From Bacteroidaceae bacterium (GTDB taxonomy: Bacteria; Bacteroidota; Bacteroidia; Bacteroidales; Bacteroidaceae), in the NCBI GenBank assembly GCA_900769465.1, contig CAAGGT010000306.1, positions 67,974 through 131,973 of the forward strand: a stretch of 64,000 nt of DNA, written 5' to 3'. Positions 16,358 through 26,284 of this stretch are shown piece after piece (positions within the stretch are counted from its first letter, which is position 1; the number at the start of each line of letters is the position of its first letter). The position numbers and the translations under genes are program-made. Under the pieces are notes generated by a model that worked only from the letters and a program-made list of their open reading frames with translations, had not been told where the DNA came from and searched no databases.

Positions 16358-18898
16358 TTATTGATTGTTTGTGTTATCTGCTTCAATGACATTGTTATCG
16401 TCTGTCACTGCTGAATTCTCAACTGCATCAATGCCATCCTCGCTTTCTGTTTCGTGCGTAACCTTGCATACAGAACCTATGCAGTCATTCTTCTTGCCCA
16501 GGTTGATTATGCGTACACCCTGTGTTGCGCGTTTCTGGACTGGAATCTGATCAACAGATGTACGTATGGTGATTCCCGACTTGTTGATAATCATAAGATC
16601 GTTGTCATCGTTTACATCCATTATGGCAACAAGCTGGCCTGTCTTTTCAGTTACCTGCAGTGTCTTTACGCCCTTGCAGCCACGACCAACGGTAGGATAC
16701 TCCTCAACAAGAGTACGTTTGCCGATACCTTGCTCCGAAAGGACAAGCAAACTATGCTCCACATCGTCCTTCTTTGGCAGGATAACCATACCCACAACCT
16801 CGTCATTCTCTTCAAGATCCATACCTTTGACACCGGTTGCCGTACGTCCCATTGCACGTACTGTGCTTTCGTTGAAACGGACAGCCTTACCGCCACGGTT
16901 TGCAAGGATGATGTCACTTTCGCCATCGGTGAGAGCAACAGAAATCACCTTGTCATCCTCGCGGATGGTGATTGCGATGATACCGTTTGTACGTGGACGC
17001 GAGTACTGCTCAAGGCTTGTCTTCTTTATTATACCGTTCTTGGTACAGAATACAATATTGTGGCTTTCGATAAAGTTCTTGTCGGCCAATGTAGCAACGC
17101 GTACAAATGCATTCACTGCATCATCGGCATCAATGTTGAGCAGGTTCTGTATAGCACGTCCCTTCGAGTTCTTGTTACCCTCGGGGATTTCGTACACCTT
17201 GAGCCAATAGCACTTGCCGCGCTGTGTAAAGAACAGCATTGTGTTGTGCATTGTGGCTGTATATATATACTCGATGAAGTCGCTGTCGCGTGTATCGCTT
17301 CCCTTTGAGCCCACGCCACCACGGTTCTGGGCACGGTACTCTGTGAGAGGAGTACGCTTGATATATCCCAAGTGTGATATTGTAATGACCATCTCGTCAT
17401 CGGCATAGAAATCCTCGGGGTTGAAGTCACTCGATGCACTATAGTCGATTTTACAACGGCGCTCATCACCATATTTCTCTTTGATTTCATAGAGTTCGTC
17501 CTTGATGACCTTCTTGCACAGTTCGTCATCGGTGAGGATTGCCTTGTAGTACTCGATTTTCTGCATGAGTTCCTCATACTCGGCGTGCAATTTGTCCTGC
17601 TGTATGCCGGTGAGCTGTCCAAGGCGCATCTCTACAATTGCGGCAGCCTGAATCTCGCTCAAGCTGAAACGTTCCATAAGAGCCATACGGGCATCGGATG
17701 GAGACTTGGCAGCCTTAATAAGGCGTACCACCTCGTCAATATTGTCCGAAGCTATTATCAAACCCTCGACAATGTGGGCACGCTCCTCGGCCTTGCGCAA
17801 TTCATACTTTGTACGGCGGATGACTACGTCGTGACGATGCTCAACAAAGTTGGCAATGCAGTCCTTGAGTGTGAGCAACTGTGGACGGCCCTTCACAAGT
17901 GCAATGCAGTTAACGCTGAACGATGTCTGCAATGAACTCATCTTGTAGAGCTTGTTCAGGATAACGTTGGCATTGGCATCGCGCTTGACATCGATTACGA
18001 TACGCATACCGGACTGGTCGGACTCATCGTTGATATTTGAGATACCCTCAATCTTCTTTTCATTGACCATTGAGGCAATATCCTTGATAAGCTCCTCCTT
18101 GTTTACGTTATATGGAATTGCTGTGACAACAATCTTCTCATGTGTACCGCCCGATTCAATCTCGGCAACGGCACGCATTATCACACGGCCACGGCCTGTC
18201 TCATAGGCATCGCGCACACCATTGAGTCCAAAGATGTCGCAACCTGTAGGGAAATCGGGAGCCTTCACATGCTCCATAAGACCATCGGTGTCAATGTCGG
18301 GATTGTCTATGTATGCCACACAGGCATCTACCACCTCGCTGAGGTTATGTGTAGGTATGTTGGTTGCCATACCCACCGCAATACCCGATGAACCGTTTAC
18401 AAGAAGGTTGGGGATACGGGTCGGCATAACGGTGGGCTCAAAGAACTCATCGTTATAGTTTGGCTGGAAATCTACGGTCTCCTTGTAGAGGTCCTGTGCA
18501 AGTTCCTCACCGATCTTGTGAAGACGTGCCTCGGTGTAACGCATTGCAGCCGGAGCATCACCGTCAATAGAACCGAAGTTTCCCTGGCCATCTATAAGCG
18601 GATAACGCATAACCCAGCTCTTTGCCATACGTACAAGAGCGTCATATACCGATGTATCACCGTGTGGATGGTACTTACCGAGTACATCACCAACGGTACG
18701 TGCCGATTTCTTGTATGGTTTGTCCGAGGTATTGCCAAGTTCCATCATACCGTACAGGATACGACGGTGAACCGGCTTCAATCCATCGCGGACATCAGGC
18801 AGGGCACGGGCAACAATCACCGACATAGAGTAGTCGATGTAAGAGGTTTTCATTTCCTCCTCTACATTGACTTTAATAATTCTGTCGTTCTCAATCAT
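16358..18898 (-). CDS. gyrA: DNA gyrase subunit A
   Basis: 846 residues. The A subunit of type II topoisomerase cuts and rejoins DNA to add negative supercoils. Catalytic Tyr 121 lies in [10 protein letters not shown], the quinolone pocket in [15 protein letters not shown] (about 76-90; Thr 82 and Asp 86 occupy the places of E. coli Ser 83 and Asp 87). The GyrA box [10 protein letters not shown] is present in the C-terminal pinwheel region, which distinguishes it from ParC. The tail after about residue 815 is acidic ([16 protein letters not shown]). No clear promoter was found in the 434-base upstream gap. It leads a two-gene unit with the TPR protein. Confidence 0.97.
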   Translation of the reverse strand: MIENDRIIKVNVEEEMKTSYIDYSMSVIVARALPDVRDGLKPVHRRILYGMMELGNTSDKPYKKSARTVGDVLGKYHPHGDTSVYDALVRMAKSWVMRYPLIDGQGNFGSIDGDAPAAMRYTEARLHKIGEELAQDLYKETVDFQPNYNDEFFEPTVMPTRIPNLLVNGSSGIAVGMATNIPTHNLSEVVDACVAYIDNPDIDTDGLMEHVKAPDFPTGCDIFGLNGVRDAYETGRGRVIMRAVAEIESGGTHEKIVVTAIPYNVNKEELIKDIASMVNEKKIEGISNINDESDQSGMRIVIDVKRDANANVILNKLYKMSSLQTSFSVNCIALVKGRPQLLTLKDCIANFVEHRHDVVIRRTKYELRKAEERAHIVEGLIIASDNIDEVVRLIKAAKSPSDARMALMERFSLSEIQAAAIVEMRLGQLTGIQQDKLHAEYEELMQKIEYYKAILTDDELCKKVIKDELYEIKEKYGDERRCKIDYSASSDFNPEDFYADDEMVITISHLGYIKRTPLTEYRAQNRGGVGSKGSDTRDSDFIEYIYTATMHNTMLFFTQRGKCYWLKVYEIPEGNKNSKGRAIQNLLNIDADDAVNAFVRVATLADKNFIESHNIVFCTKNGIIKKTSLEQYSRPRTNGIIAITIREDDKVISVALTDGESDIILANRGGKAVRFNESTVRAMGRTATGVKGMDLEENDEVVGMVILPKKDDVEHSLLVLSEQGIGKRTLVEEYPTVGRGCKGVKTLQVTEKTGQLVAIMDVNDDNDLMIINKSGITIRTSVDQIPVQKRATQGVRIINLGKKNDCIGSVCKVTHETESEDGIDAVENSAVTDDNNVIEADNTNNQ

Positions 18899-19332
18899 TT
18901 AAGTTCAGTATTATAAATTAACGTTATTATTTATTTGTGTTTTATACCTTATTATATATAAATACATCGCTAAATTACTTAAATTTGCCGAAAGAAGCAA
19001 GTATTTTAAGTTTTATTAAGCCCAGAAACCGCTATAATACCTCTTTTAAGACCAAAAGCGCTTAAAACGGCCAAAAATGGGCAATAAAGAGGTGTGCGAG
19101 ATTTCATTTTTCAGCAAAGAATCCGAACATCCCTTTATTTTTTGAATTCTCGCAGCCACAACAAAACAACCGGACACATCGGCATGCTCACAAAGGCACC
19201 GGACAGCTGGACACTTATCAAATAAATGAAGATTGCTAAAGTGATTAAAATAAAAATCACTATCTTCGCAGACGAAAACAAAACATCTGTTGTCACAATA
19301 AAAAAAAACGATTTACAAAAATATATTATCAT
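18899..19332. other. 434-base divergent intergenic region gyrA/trmD
   Basis: AT-rich, no credible gene. It holds weak inverted repeats (CCTCTTT...AAAGAGG around 19040-19097 and TGCGAGA...TCTCGCA around 19095-19152) of unknown meaning, TAAATTTG (18981) on the plus strand, and the trmD -7 element at 19261. A 91-codon frame at 19135-19410 on the minus strand covers the trmD start and is not coding-like. Confidence 0.5.
19261..19268 (+). promoter_or_regulatory. trmD -7 element (TATCTTCG)
   Basis: TATCTTCG followed by CA, 64 bases ahead of the trmD ATG. The same octamer occurs upstream of pyrK, yjdM, the small ORF before the purF-type gene, lon and clpC. Confidence 0.5.
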
Positions 19333-20007
19333 ATGCGAGTAGACATTATCACAACATTCCCGGAGATGATGGAGAGCTTCTTCAACTCCTCTATAATGGG
19401 GCGCGCCCAACGTAACGGTTATGCCGAAATTTGTTTACACAATTTACGTGATTATACAACAGACAAGCATCGCAAGACAGACGACTACCCATTTGGAGGC
19501 TGCGCCGGACTTGTTATGAAAATTGAGCCTATTGACAATTGTATCAAGCAGCTGAAGAGCCAAAGAAACTACGATGAAGTCATTTATACCACCCCTGACG
19601 GCGAGGTTTTTGACCAGCCAATGGCAAATTCACTCTCAATGAAGGAAAATCTTATCTTTTTGTGCGGTCATTATAAGGGAATTGACCATAGAATTCGTGA
19701 ACACTTGATTACAAAGGAGATAAGCATTGGAGACTACGTCTTAACGGGTGGCGAATTGGCTGTTGAGGTAATTTGTGATGCAGTCATTCGCCTAATTCCG
19801 GGCGTAATTTCGGACGAAACTTCGGCCCTGAGTGACTCCTTTCAGGACAATTTACTTGCAGCACCGGTTTATACACGCCCGGCCGAGTACAATGGCTGGA
19901 AAGTGCCCGATGTTTTGCTATCAGGCCACGAGGCAAAAATACGTCAATGGGAATTTGAACAGTCGCTTGAACGCACCAAACGCCTACGCCCCGACCTCTT
20001 GAAATAA
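19333..20007 (+). CDS. trmD: tRNA (guanine-N1-)-methyltransferase
   Basis: 224 residues. It methylates G37 next to the anticodon using S-adenosylmethionine and prevents frameshifting. SPOUT knot motifs: FCGHYKG-type [11 protein letters not shown] (about 110-120) and the AdoMet loop [11 protein letters not shown] (about 131-141), then the catalytic Asp region LSDSFQDN. The C-terminal helical domain is shorter than in E. coli (about 255 residues), as usual for Bacteroidetes. It is not linked to rpsP, rimM or rplS. Confidence 0.96.
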   Translation: MRVDIITTFPEMMESFFNSSIMGRAQRNGYAEICLHNLRDYTTDKHRKTDDYPFGGCAGLVMKIEPIDNCIKQLKSQRNYDEVIYTTPDGEVFDQPMANSLSMKENLIFLCGHYKGIDHRIREHLITKEISIGDYVLTGGELAVEVICDAVIRLIPGVISDETSALSDSFQDNLLAAPVYTRPAEYNGWKVPDVLLSGHEAKIRQWEFEQSLERTKRLRPDLLK

Positions 20008-20093
20008 AATAAAAAATATTTACACAATAACAATTGTATACACAATAATATACAGTGAAAACATTTGTAACATCACAATGAATCAAAAGCATA

Positions 20094-20129
20094 AAAAATG
20101 CCTCTTACCCGTGGACAAGAGGCATTTTT
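20094..20129. terminator. Bidirectional terminator trmD/pyrD
   Basis: A 13-bp stem AAAAATGCCTCTT with its complement and a 10-base loop, between convergent genes. Confidence 0.9.
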
Positions 20130-20149
20130 ATGTAATCGATCAAACTGCA

Positions 20150-21061
20150 TCAAACCTCCAATGCGCCGATAAGATCCTGAACAGAATCCATCTTATGACG
20201 TATAAGATAATCTGCGATATAGTCAACTATCTCGCCTGTAACGGCAGGATTCATAAAATTGGCAGTACCAACCTCAATGGCGCTGGCACCGGCAAGCAGA
20301 AACTCTATCGCGTCGGCACCGGTGGTTATGCCTCCAATACCCACAACCGGAATCTTGACAGCTTTTGCAACCTGCCAAACCATACGCAAGGCGATGGGCT
20401 TTACAGCAGGACCGCTCATTCCACCTGTAATGGTAGAGAGTATAGGGCGGCGCTTTTCGGAATCGATGGCCATACCAAGCAGAGTATTGATAAGAGAAAC
20501 ACTGTCGGCACCTGCGCCTTCAACTGCACGCGCAATCTCTGTAATATCTGTAACGTTAGGAGAGAGCTTTACAATCAGAGTTTTCGGATAAACCTTGCGC
20601 ACGGCCGCAACAACCTCGGCCGCCGATTGAGGCAACACTCCGAACGCCATACCGCCCTGCTTGACATTGGGGCAAGATATGTTCAACTCAATACCGGGTA
20701 TCTTATCCAGTGCTGCAACCTTCTCGGCACAAGCCACATAATCCTCAATACAAGCACCTGAGACGTTTACAAGCACATTGGTATCAAGGTCTTTCAGCTG
20801 CGGATAGATATTCGCCGCAAAATAATCTACACCCTTGTTCTGCAAGCCCACAGCATTGAGCATACCCATAGGAGTCTCTGCACTACGCGGGTAGGCATTA
20901 CCCTCACGATGATTAAGGGTTGTACCTTTTACGATAAAACCACCCAACTTGTTCAAATCGACAAAATCGGCAAATTCAAGACCATAGCCGAAAGTTCCCG
21001 ATGCGGTGAGGACAGGATTCTTCAGTTCCAGACCGCCTATTTTTACATCAGTCTTTACCAT
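20150..21061 (-). CDS. pyrD: Dihydroorotate dehydrogenase (NAD+), catalytic subunit
   Basis: 303 residues, class 1B. It oxidises dihydroorotate to orotate with FMN and hands electrons to PyrK, the fourth step of pyrimidine synthesis. Motifs: [10 protein letters not shown] at the FMN entrance, [15 protein letters not shown] with catalytic Cys 131, [10 protein letters not shown], and the phosphate-binding [15 protein letters not shown] and [12 protein letters not shown]. The start overlaps the pyrK end by 7 bp, so the two are translationally coupled. Cytoplasmic heterotetramer with PyrK in known homologues. Confidence 0.96.
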   Translation of the reverse strand: MVKTDVKIGGLELKNPVLTASGTFGYGLEFADFVDLNKLGGFIVKGTTLNHREGNAYPRSAETPMGMLNAVGLQNKGVDYFAANIYPQLKDLDTNVLVNVSGACIEDYVACAEKVAALDKIPGIELNISCPNVKQGGMAFGVLPQSAAEVVAAVRKVYPKTLIVKLSPNVTDITEIARAVEGAGADSVSLINTLLGMAIDSEKRRPILSTITGGMSGPAVKPIALRMVWQVAKAVKIPVVGIGGITTGADAIEFLLAGASAIEVGTANFMNPAVTGEIVDYIADYLIRHKMDSVQDLIGALEV

Positions 21062-21822
21062 TTGAGTTCATCTATTGAAAATACCGGACCATCTGTACAA
21101 ACACACTTGTGTCCCTCCTTTGTATCCTCGACACAGCAGAGACACGCACCCAGACCACAAGCCATCTTATTCTCGAGCGACACCTCGCAAGCAATGCCGT
21201 TTTCACGCGCATAGCGGGCTACGGCCATCATCATAGGCTTGGGACCACAGGTATAGATACAATCGAATTTCTCGGCAAGCAGCGAATGGTTGGTCACATA
21301 ACCCTTTTCACCAAGCGAACCATCCTCGGTTGTATATTCAACGCGACCAAGAGCCTCATACGCCTCGCGCAGATACAAATCCTTTGCCGAACGCGCACCG
21401 ATGAGGATCACAAAATCATGACCTCCATTCTTCAACTCGCGGGCAAGATAGTACAACGGAGCAGAACCGACACCGCCACCTACAAGCAGATACCTTTTAC
21501 CAGAATCCGCAGGCATTGTAAAGCCATTACCAAGAGGCAACAGGGTATTCACCTTATCACCGGGCTTGAGCGAACCAAGCCACCTTGTTCCATCACCGAC
21601 AATCTGCACCAGGAAACCAATCTCATTCTTTTCGGCATCAAAGCTATGCACAGATATCGGACGGCGAAGCACAACCGACGGCGTTTCATCAATACGGAGT
21701 TCAGCAAACTGTCCAGGACGGACATCTGGGAACGGAGCATCACCAGCCATAACCAACAGAACACAGTTGGCATTGACCTGACAAACCTCCTTAACTACTA
21801 AATCGACAAGAACTTTTTTCAT
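21055..21822 (-). CDS. pyrK: Dihydroorotate dehydrogenase electron-transfer subunit
   Basis: 255 residues. FAD and [2Fe-2S] protein that passes electrons from PyrD to NAD+. FAD domain motif [10 protein letters not shown] (about 55-64), NAD domain [18 protein letters not shown] (about 106-123), and the C-terminal cluster site CGLGACLCC followed by KCVCTDG, giving four Cys ligands. It heads the pyrK-pyrD unit. The upstream TATCTTCG at 21862 (minus strand) serves as likely promoter. No PyrR-type attenuator or recognisable pyrimidine riboswitch was seen in the 40-base leader. Confidence 0.95.
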   Translation of the reverse strand: MKKVLVDLVVKEVCQVNANCVLLVMAGDAPFPDVRPGQFAELRIDETPSVVLRRPISVHSFDAEKNEIGFLVQIVGDGTRWLGSLKPGDKVNTLLPLGNGFTMPADSGKRYLLVGGGVGSAPLYYLARELKNGGHDFVILIGARSAKDLYLREAYEALGRVEYTTEDGSLGEKGYVTNHSLLAEKFDCIYTCGPKPMMMAVARYARENGIACEVSLENKMACGLGACLCCVEDTKEGHKCVCTDGPVFSIDELKW

Positions 21823-21861
21823 ATCGAAAATGTTGAATATAATTTATAATGTACATTAGTG

Positions 21862-21869
21862 CGAAGATA
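21862..21869 (-). promoter_or_regulatory. pyrK -7 element (TATCTTCG)
   Basis: TATCTTCG on the minus strand, 39 bases before the pyrK start and just after the terminator of the XRE gene. Confidence 0.5.
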
Positions 21870-21901
21870 ACATATTTTTATGCCACACACAAGCAAATAA
21901 A

Positions 21902-21929
21902 AAAAATGTTGGAAAGCTCCAACATTTTT
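21902..21929. terminator. Terminator of the XRE regulator gene
   Basis: A 12-bp stem AAAAATGTTGGA with its complement and loop AAGC, four bases after the XRE stop. It separates this gene from pyrK. Confidence 0.9.
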
Positions 21930-21933
21930 ACTC

Positions 21934-22482
21934 TTATCCAGCATTTTCAGGTATCAATGTCTCATATGTACCGTCACTGTAATATATCCGCACTTCCTTT
22001 ATCTTTTTCCCGGACTGCAGCGGCATCATCTGCGCCATACGGCTTGCCTGGGAACGTTTGGGACGGCTATCTGAAGTTCCTTTTTCACGCGACTGCTGCA
22101 CAACAGGCCTACGTGGCGACACAGGGGCATCAACTGATGACTGCTGCGGTTCTGCAACGGTGGCAAAAAGAGTATTTTCAGCACGCGCCAAAGCCTGGCG
22201 AGGGGCAACATCATCCACCGGGAACAATGCATCTGTAACAGGAAATGATTCTTGTTGCATATCCCTGCGGACAGGTGCCTCTCCCTCACCCATCATCAGC
22301 CATTTCATATCAACCCCCGGGAACGCCTCGTATATCTTGAGCATAACCTCAAGACTGGGCTTGTTGCGTCCACTTATTATATGCGACACCGATGCACGCT
22401 GAATCCCGCTCCTGTCGGCAAACTGCGACGGTGTGAGATTGTAGCACTTCATCAACAATTCAATCCTCTCACGTTCGTTCAT
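21934..22482 (-). CDS. XRE-family helix-turn-helix protein
   Basis: 182 residues from MNERERIELL (22482); four more upstream codons are open but the later Met fits the HTH start and the promoter. An N-terminal Cro/C1-type HTH covers about residues 5-62: LTPSQFADRSGIQRASVSHI is the DNA-reading turn. A Pro/Gln/Ser-rich linker follows (about 70-150) and a short C-terminal strand pair KKIKEVRIYYSDGTYETLIP, a recurring tail of Bacteroidetes XRE proteins. It is probably a dimeric transcription factor. Targets are unknown; adjacent pyrK or the long gene-free region upstream are candidates. Confidence 0.85.
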   Translation of the reverse strand: MNERERIELLMKCYNLTPSQFADRSGIQRASVSHIISGRNKPSLEVMLKIYEAFPGVDMKWLMMGEGEAPVRRDMQQESFPVTDALFPVDDVAPRQALARAENTLFATVAEPQQSSVDAPVSPRRPVVQQSREKGTSDSRPKRSQASRMAQMMPLQSGKKIKEVRIYYSDGTYETLIPENAG

Positions 22483-22532
22483 AACTGTATGCAATATTTT
22501 TATGTTACAAATGTTTCACCACATTACACCAA

Positions 22533-22564
22533 CAAAGATATTACAAAAATACCAAACAAGCAAA
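22533..22564 (-). promoter_or_regulatory. Promoter of the XRE gene
   Basis: On the minus strand TTTG (22561-22564), 20 bases, TATCTTTG (22533-22540): a complete -33/-7 pair. It is followed by a leader of about 45 bases. Confidence 0.7.
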
Positions 22565-23593
22565 CAACAAACCAAAAGATATAAACAGACATAAAACTCG
22601 TATTTAAACACATTTGTAAACAAAACAATTTGTCAAATTACTTTTCCAGACTGACAAAAACCCCGGACAGAAAACAGAACAGCACCAATAGTCAACAAGA
22701 GCCACACAGATACAATCAACATTAACCAATAAAAGTAAAATATTGATTTTTAACAAGATAAAGCTACAAACAAGCCTCAAATATGCAATCGACACATATA
22801 TTTTGGACACAAAATGCAAAACAGTTAAACAAAAGCAAGAGAAAATATTACTCAAAACCTTGATTTTAAGTAGATTAAAAACACAATTATCAAATTGTAT
22901 ATATTCTGCATATTATTATCAACATATCAATAAGTGGTTGTTGACAACACATAGGCATAAACTTGACACAGGTCAACCATCTGCAACATATGTTTATAAC
23001 CACCGCAACAAATGAACACACTACTCTATTACACTACTACAAATAAATTGCAAACATTACATTTGTTTACACAAAAGAACGCTTGAATTTACTTTTGTAT
23101 TTAAGCGCATTGTGAATAAATATCCATTTTGGTGATTTTACACATGTAGACACAAGGCAAGAACATCCTATAATTAGAATAAATTGAAAAAACCTGGTAT
23201 AAATATGGAAAGATTGCAAATTTTTGAATCTCAAAGAGCTTAAAAATCACCAAACAACTGATATACAGAGCATTACACACAAAATCAACACTTATGCAAG
23301 ATAATGAAATAGAAAAAGCTTCAAAAAAAAACAGAAAGACACCCGAGACACCCCGGAAAAACAGACAACAGAAGGTCATCAACAAACGCGATTGCCAAAA
23401 GGGAATAACAGAAGGTACAAAATACCTATCCAAATAACATCTGTTGCCGAGGAGGAAAGAAAAATAGCCGGGCTGTCCCCTATTTTACACAAGCAATACA
23501 GACAAACATATAAACACAAAAGACAGCACCCTTGCTTGCAACACATTCCCTGCGTAAAACACAATATAAACAACAACTACCTCACAGAAACAA
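22565..23593. other. Gene-free, A/C-skewed intergenic stretch of about 1 kb
   Basis: The plus strand is rich in A and C and poor in G over hundreds of bases, with frequent stop codons. Frames of 60-110 codons on either strand read as low-complexity Phe/Cys/Ile or Lys/Gln/Thr runs and are not gene-like. DnaA-box-like nine-mers are scattered: TTATCAACA (22916), GTTTACACA (23065), the reverse of TTATTCACA (23111), TTTTACACA (23136 and 23483). Plus-strand -7-like octamers TACATTTG (23058) and TACTTTTG (23090) have no obvious gene behind them. Function unknown. Confidence 0.5.
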
Positions 23594-23628
23594 CAAAAAA
23601 ATGCCTGTTCCAAAATGGAACAGGCATT
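23594..23628 (-). terminator. Terminator of the M6 peptidase gene
   Basis: A 13-bp stem AATGCCTGTTCCA/TGGAACAGGCATT with a 3-base loop, followed on the minus strand by TTTTTTG, 43 bases past the stop. Confidence 0.88.
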
Positions 23629-23670
23629 GAAGCCTGTGCGACACCGTCAAAACAGTGCAGACAATATATT

Positions 23671-26184
23671 TTATTCAATTACAAGTTTACGGGCACCGGA
23701 TGCTGTTACAACGACATACACACCCTTTGGAAGGCTTGGCATACAAGACTTGTCACCACTGTATACTTTGACACCGGAGACAGCATATACCTCACAGCAG
23801 TCACCGTCGGCAACAACCTCATCAACCCCTGTTGATAACAGCACAACATTCATATATTCAGAGAATGCCGCACTGGCCTCACCGTCAGAAGCTTTCACTC
23901 TATAAAGGTAAGCCGCACCCTCTTCAAGGTTTTTGAACGCATAGTTTGTAGCCGTAGTAGTAACAGTATTTACAAGTTCACGTTTAACCGATGTTGCCAC
24001 ACTTATTTCAAGGTTATCAATCTTAACACGCAATGAACCTTGAGAAAACCATGTAGTAATTAGCAAATTGAATTTGCCATCAACGTCAGCCGAGAATGAA
24101 ATCTTTTGATTAACACCGTTCACCTCAAATTTCTCAACCACAAAACCGTCTCCATTCTCGTCATATAAGTGAATTTCCAGACCTACATTACTATCCTTAT
24201 TAGGATTATAGAGCGATGCATCCAATGTAACAGTGACATTACCAGTCGCTTCAAGTAATGGCGTCATAAGCATTCCGGAATTATTTAAAGAACCAATGCG
24301 AAGAACGCCGTTTTCACTATACACATTATCACACACCCAACCACTTGACGACATATAGTCGTCAACTGTATCAATATACAACTCCCTGTTGCCAACTGTG
24401 CAATTCATAAAATCTTCACTCAAGATTGTCTCCTTCTCACCGGCGCCACTTAATGTGTCCGCCTGTTTATACAGTTCAACTGTATACTCAACAGCATCTT
24501 CCACAGCCTCCCAATTCGCCACAAACGAAGTGCTTGTAACATCGGTTGCCGGAAGCACTACAGGAACACCAGAAAACTCTCCATACATAAATCTAAAGGA
24601 GATGATGTCATTCTCGTACTTGATATCAGTAATAGGCTTGTTCATGTAACCGCCTGTATAGACCTTTGCTGCAGGGATTGAAGTATTAGTCAGTTCAGTA
24701 TTACCGCTTGTTCCCGGCCACACATCACCCTTGAGGCTGGCAACGAACTGGCTTGAATTGCTACTTGAATATGGAAACAATTCATTATCGGCAGGTATCA
24801 ATGTATAGCGTGGATGGTTTTTTGTTGCATTGATAGTATTGTTATCCCAAGCCGACTTAAGATAATCTACGTGAATGACAAGCATACCGCTACCGAACAG
24901 ACACTTATCCCACCCCTCTTGCTTACGGTTCTCAAGAATGTAATACTCATTCTTGTTTGCATCATTCACAACCTTGTAGCCAACGCCGCCCTGAGTGAGC
25001 GGTTGCATTGAATATGCGCCTTTTTCGTCAATCTCGACAATTTTTCTCCAGCCACATAAATCTCTTTGATAGGCACTGTAACCAACAGGAACATAACCCT
25101 CGGCTGCATAGTTACCCTGGTCCATAACATCCCAGTAGTCCATACCCCAGTTGCCACTCTCGTATGTGGTATCATAGATATCGTGCAAGCCAAGACAGTG
25201 CGAGAACTCATGGCAGATAAGACCGACACCAGCCATAAGCTTTCCATAACGGCTCTCATAATTCTCATTATACACAAGTTCACCGCTGCAGGCGTATGTA
25301 TCACACTTTACGCCATCAACCGTTATGGTACCGGACTGGGCAGATAGTTGCCACTGATGTGGCCACACCGTATTTGCTGCCGCACCATACGACTCGGAAT
25401 ATCCCGCATATATGCAGTAGACAAATTCAACCTCGCCATCTCCATTGTTGTCACATTTCAAGAAGTCAAAACCGGCTTTGTCGGCCTTTTGGATACCTTC
25501 CTTGACCATATAAGTTGGTTTCTTGTCATCACCGCTACTGTCATTGCCGCCATAGTATGACATATTGTTGTCCAATGTTACAATATCAGTCACAAGGAAA
25601 TTGGGACGGAACTTGCCGTCGGACTGCGCTATGAAATAGTCACGCGCACTGCCGATGCTGTTTGCGATGGGATTTTCATATACAAAATCCTTTGTATTGA
25701 GTATGTTGTTGAAATCCTCTTTTTTATATGTAAACTTCACATCCTTGAACTGCACCAGCAACACGGCAATGTTCACATCACCGACAGGTTCTATCTGCGA
25801 ACCGGCCTTCTGTGCCGCAGCCTTGTATGCAACAGAACGCATACTGCTTGCCTTGGCAATTTCGGCATTAGTCGCCGCAAGGTCAATTGACGTGAGCAGC
25901 TCTTTCTCTGCAACACTGCGAATTGAACTATTGTGGGCAAGGTGCTTTGTCGAAACGAAAGAGCCGTTGCTGAAGGTCGCATAGCAAAAATCACCACTTG
26001 CCTCCTTTACAAGAGGCCTGCCATCGGCCGTTGCATAGTAGTGCAATGCCTCGTCACCGACAAGTACCACTGTCAGTTCAGTACCATCCGACTGCTTCAC
26101 TGTAAACGGTTTGCGGTAGGCCGGCGCAGCAAAGAGCGATGCCGACACAACGAGAGCCATAAAGAGAAGTAAAAGTTTCTTCAT
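23671..26184 (-). CDS. M6 family secreted metallopeptidase
   Basis: 837 residues from MKKLLLLFMA (26184); a nine-residue extension upstream would spoil the signal peptide. Signal peptide cleaved near LFAAP, then a propeptide region (about 25-130), then the immune-inhibitor-A-like M6 domain with the zinc site HEFSHCLGLHD (about 325-335) and the Met-turn YWDVMDQG downstream. After about residue 545 come a fibronectin-like segment, a jelly-roll-like segment and a second fibronectin-like segment. The last 60 residues (VYAVSGVKVYSG, LPKGVYVVV, KLVIE) resemble a type IX secretion C-terminal signal. It probably degrades extracellular protein. Monocistronic. Confidence 0.92.
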   Translation of the reverse strand: MKKLLLLFMALVVSASLFAAPAYRKPFTVKQSDGTELTVVLVGDEALHYYATADGRPLVKEASGDFCYATFSNGSFVSTKHLAHNSSIRSVAEKELLTSIDLAATNAEIAKASSMRSVAYKAAAQKAGSQIEPVGDVNIAVLLVQFKDVKFTYKKEDFNNILNTKDFVYENPIANSIGSARDYFIAQSDGKFRPNFLVTDIVTLDNNMSYYGGNDSSGDDKKPTYMVKEGIQKADKAGFDFLKCDNNGDGEVEFVYCIYAGYSESYGAAANTVWPHQWQLSAQSGTITVDGVKCDTYACSGELVYNENYESRYGKLMAGVGLICHEFSHCLGLHDIYDTTYESGNWGMDYWDVMDQGNYAAEGYVPVGYSAYQRDLCGWRKIVEIDEKGAYSMQPLTQGGVGYKVVNDANKNEYYILENRKQEGWDKCLFGSGMLVIHVDYLKSAWDNNTINATKNHPRYTLIPADNELFPYSSSNSSQFVASLKGDVWPGTSGNTELTNTSIPAAKVYTGGYMNKPITDIKYENDIISFRFMYGEFSGVPVVLPATDVTSTSFVANWEAVEDAVEYTVELYKQADTLSGAGEKETILSEDFMNCTVGNRELYIDTVDDYMSSSGWVCDNVYSENGVLRIGSLNNSGMLMTPLLEATGNVTVTLDASLYNPNKDSNVGLEIHLYDENGDGFVVEKFEVNGVNQKISFSADVDGKFNLLITTWFSQGSLRVKIDNLEISVATSVKRELVNTVTTTATNYAFKNLEEGAAYLYRVKASDGEASAAFSEYMNVVLLSTGVDEVVADGDCCEVYAVSGVKVYSGDKSCMPSLPKGVYVVVTASGARKLVIE

Positions 26185-26233
26185 ATTTATTCTTATTAAT
26201 TTCACAACCAAACGGACAAAAGTCCACTCTTTG

Positions 26234-26241
26234 CAAAATTA
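26234..26241 (-). promoter_or_regulatory. -7 element of the M6 peptidase gene
   Basis: TAATTTTG on the minus strand, 49 bases before the start codon. The flank is too AT-rich to judge a -33 box. Confidence 0.45.
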
Positions 26242-26284
26242 ATAAATATTTTCTATATATATAATATATAGAAGTGCTTTTTGG

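Noticed and set aside
19135..19410. 91-codon minus-strand frame over the gyrA-trmD gap
   Set aside because: It overlaps the trmD start, has a hydrophobic low-complexity middle, and lacks a promoter and conserved look.
22604..23576. Several 60-110 codon frames in the gene-free stretch
   Set aside because: They are rich in Cys, Phe and Ile or in Lys and Gln as the base skew dictates, with no domains or signals.
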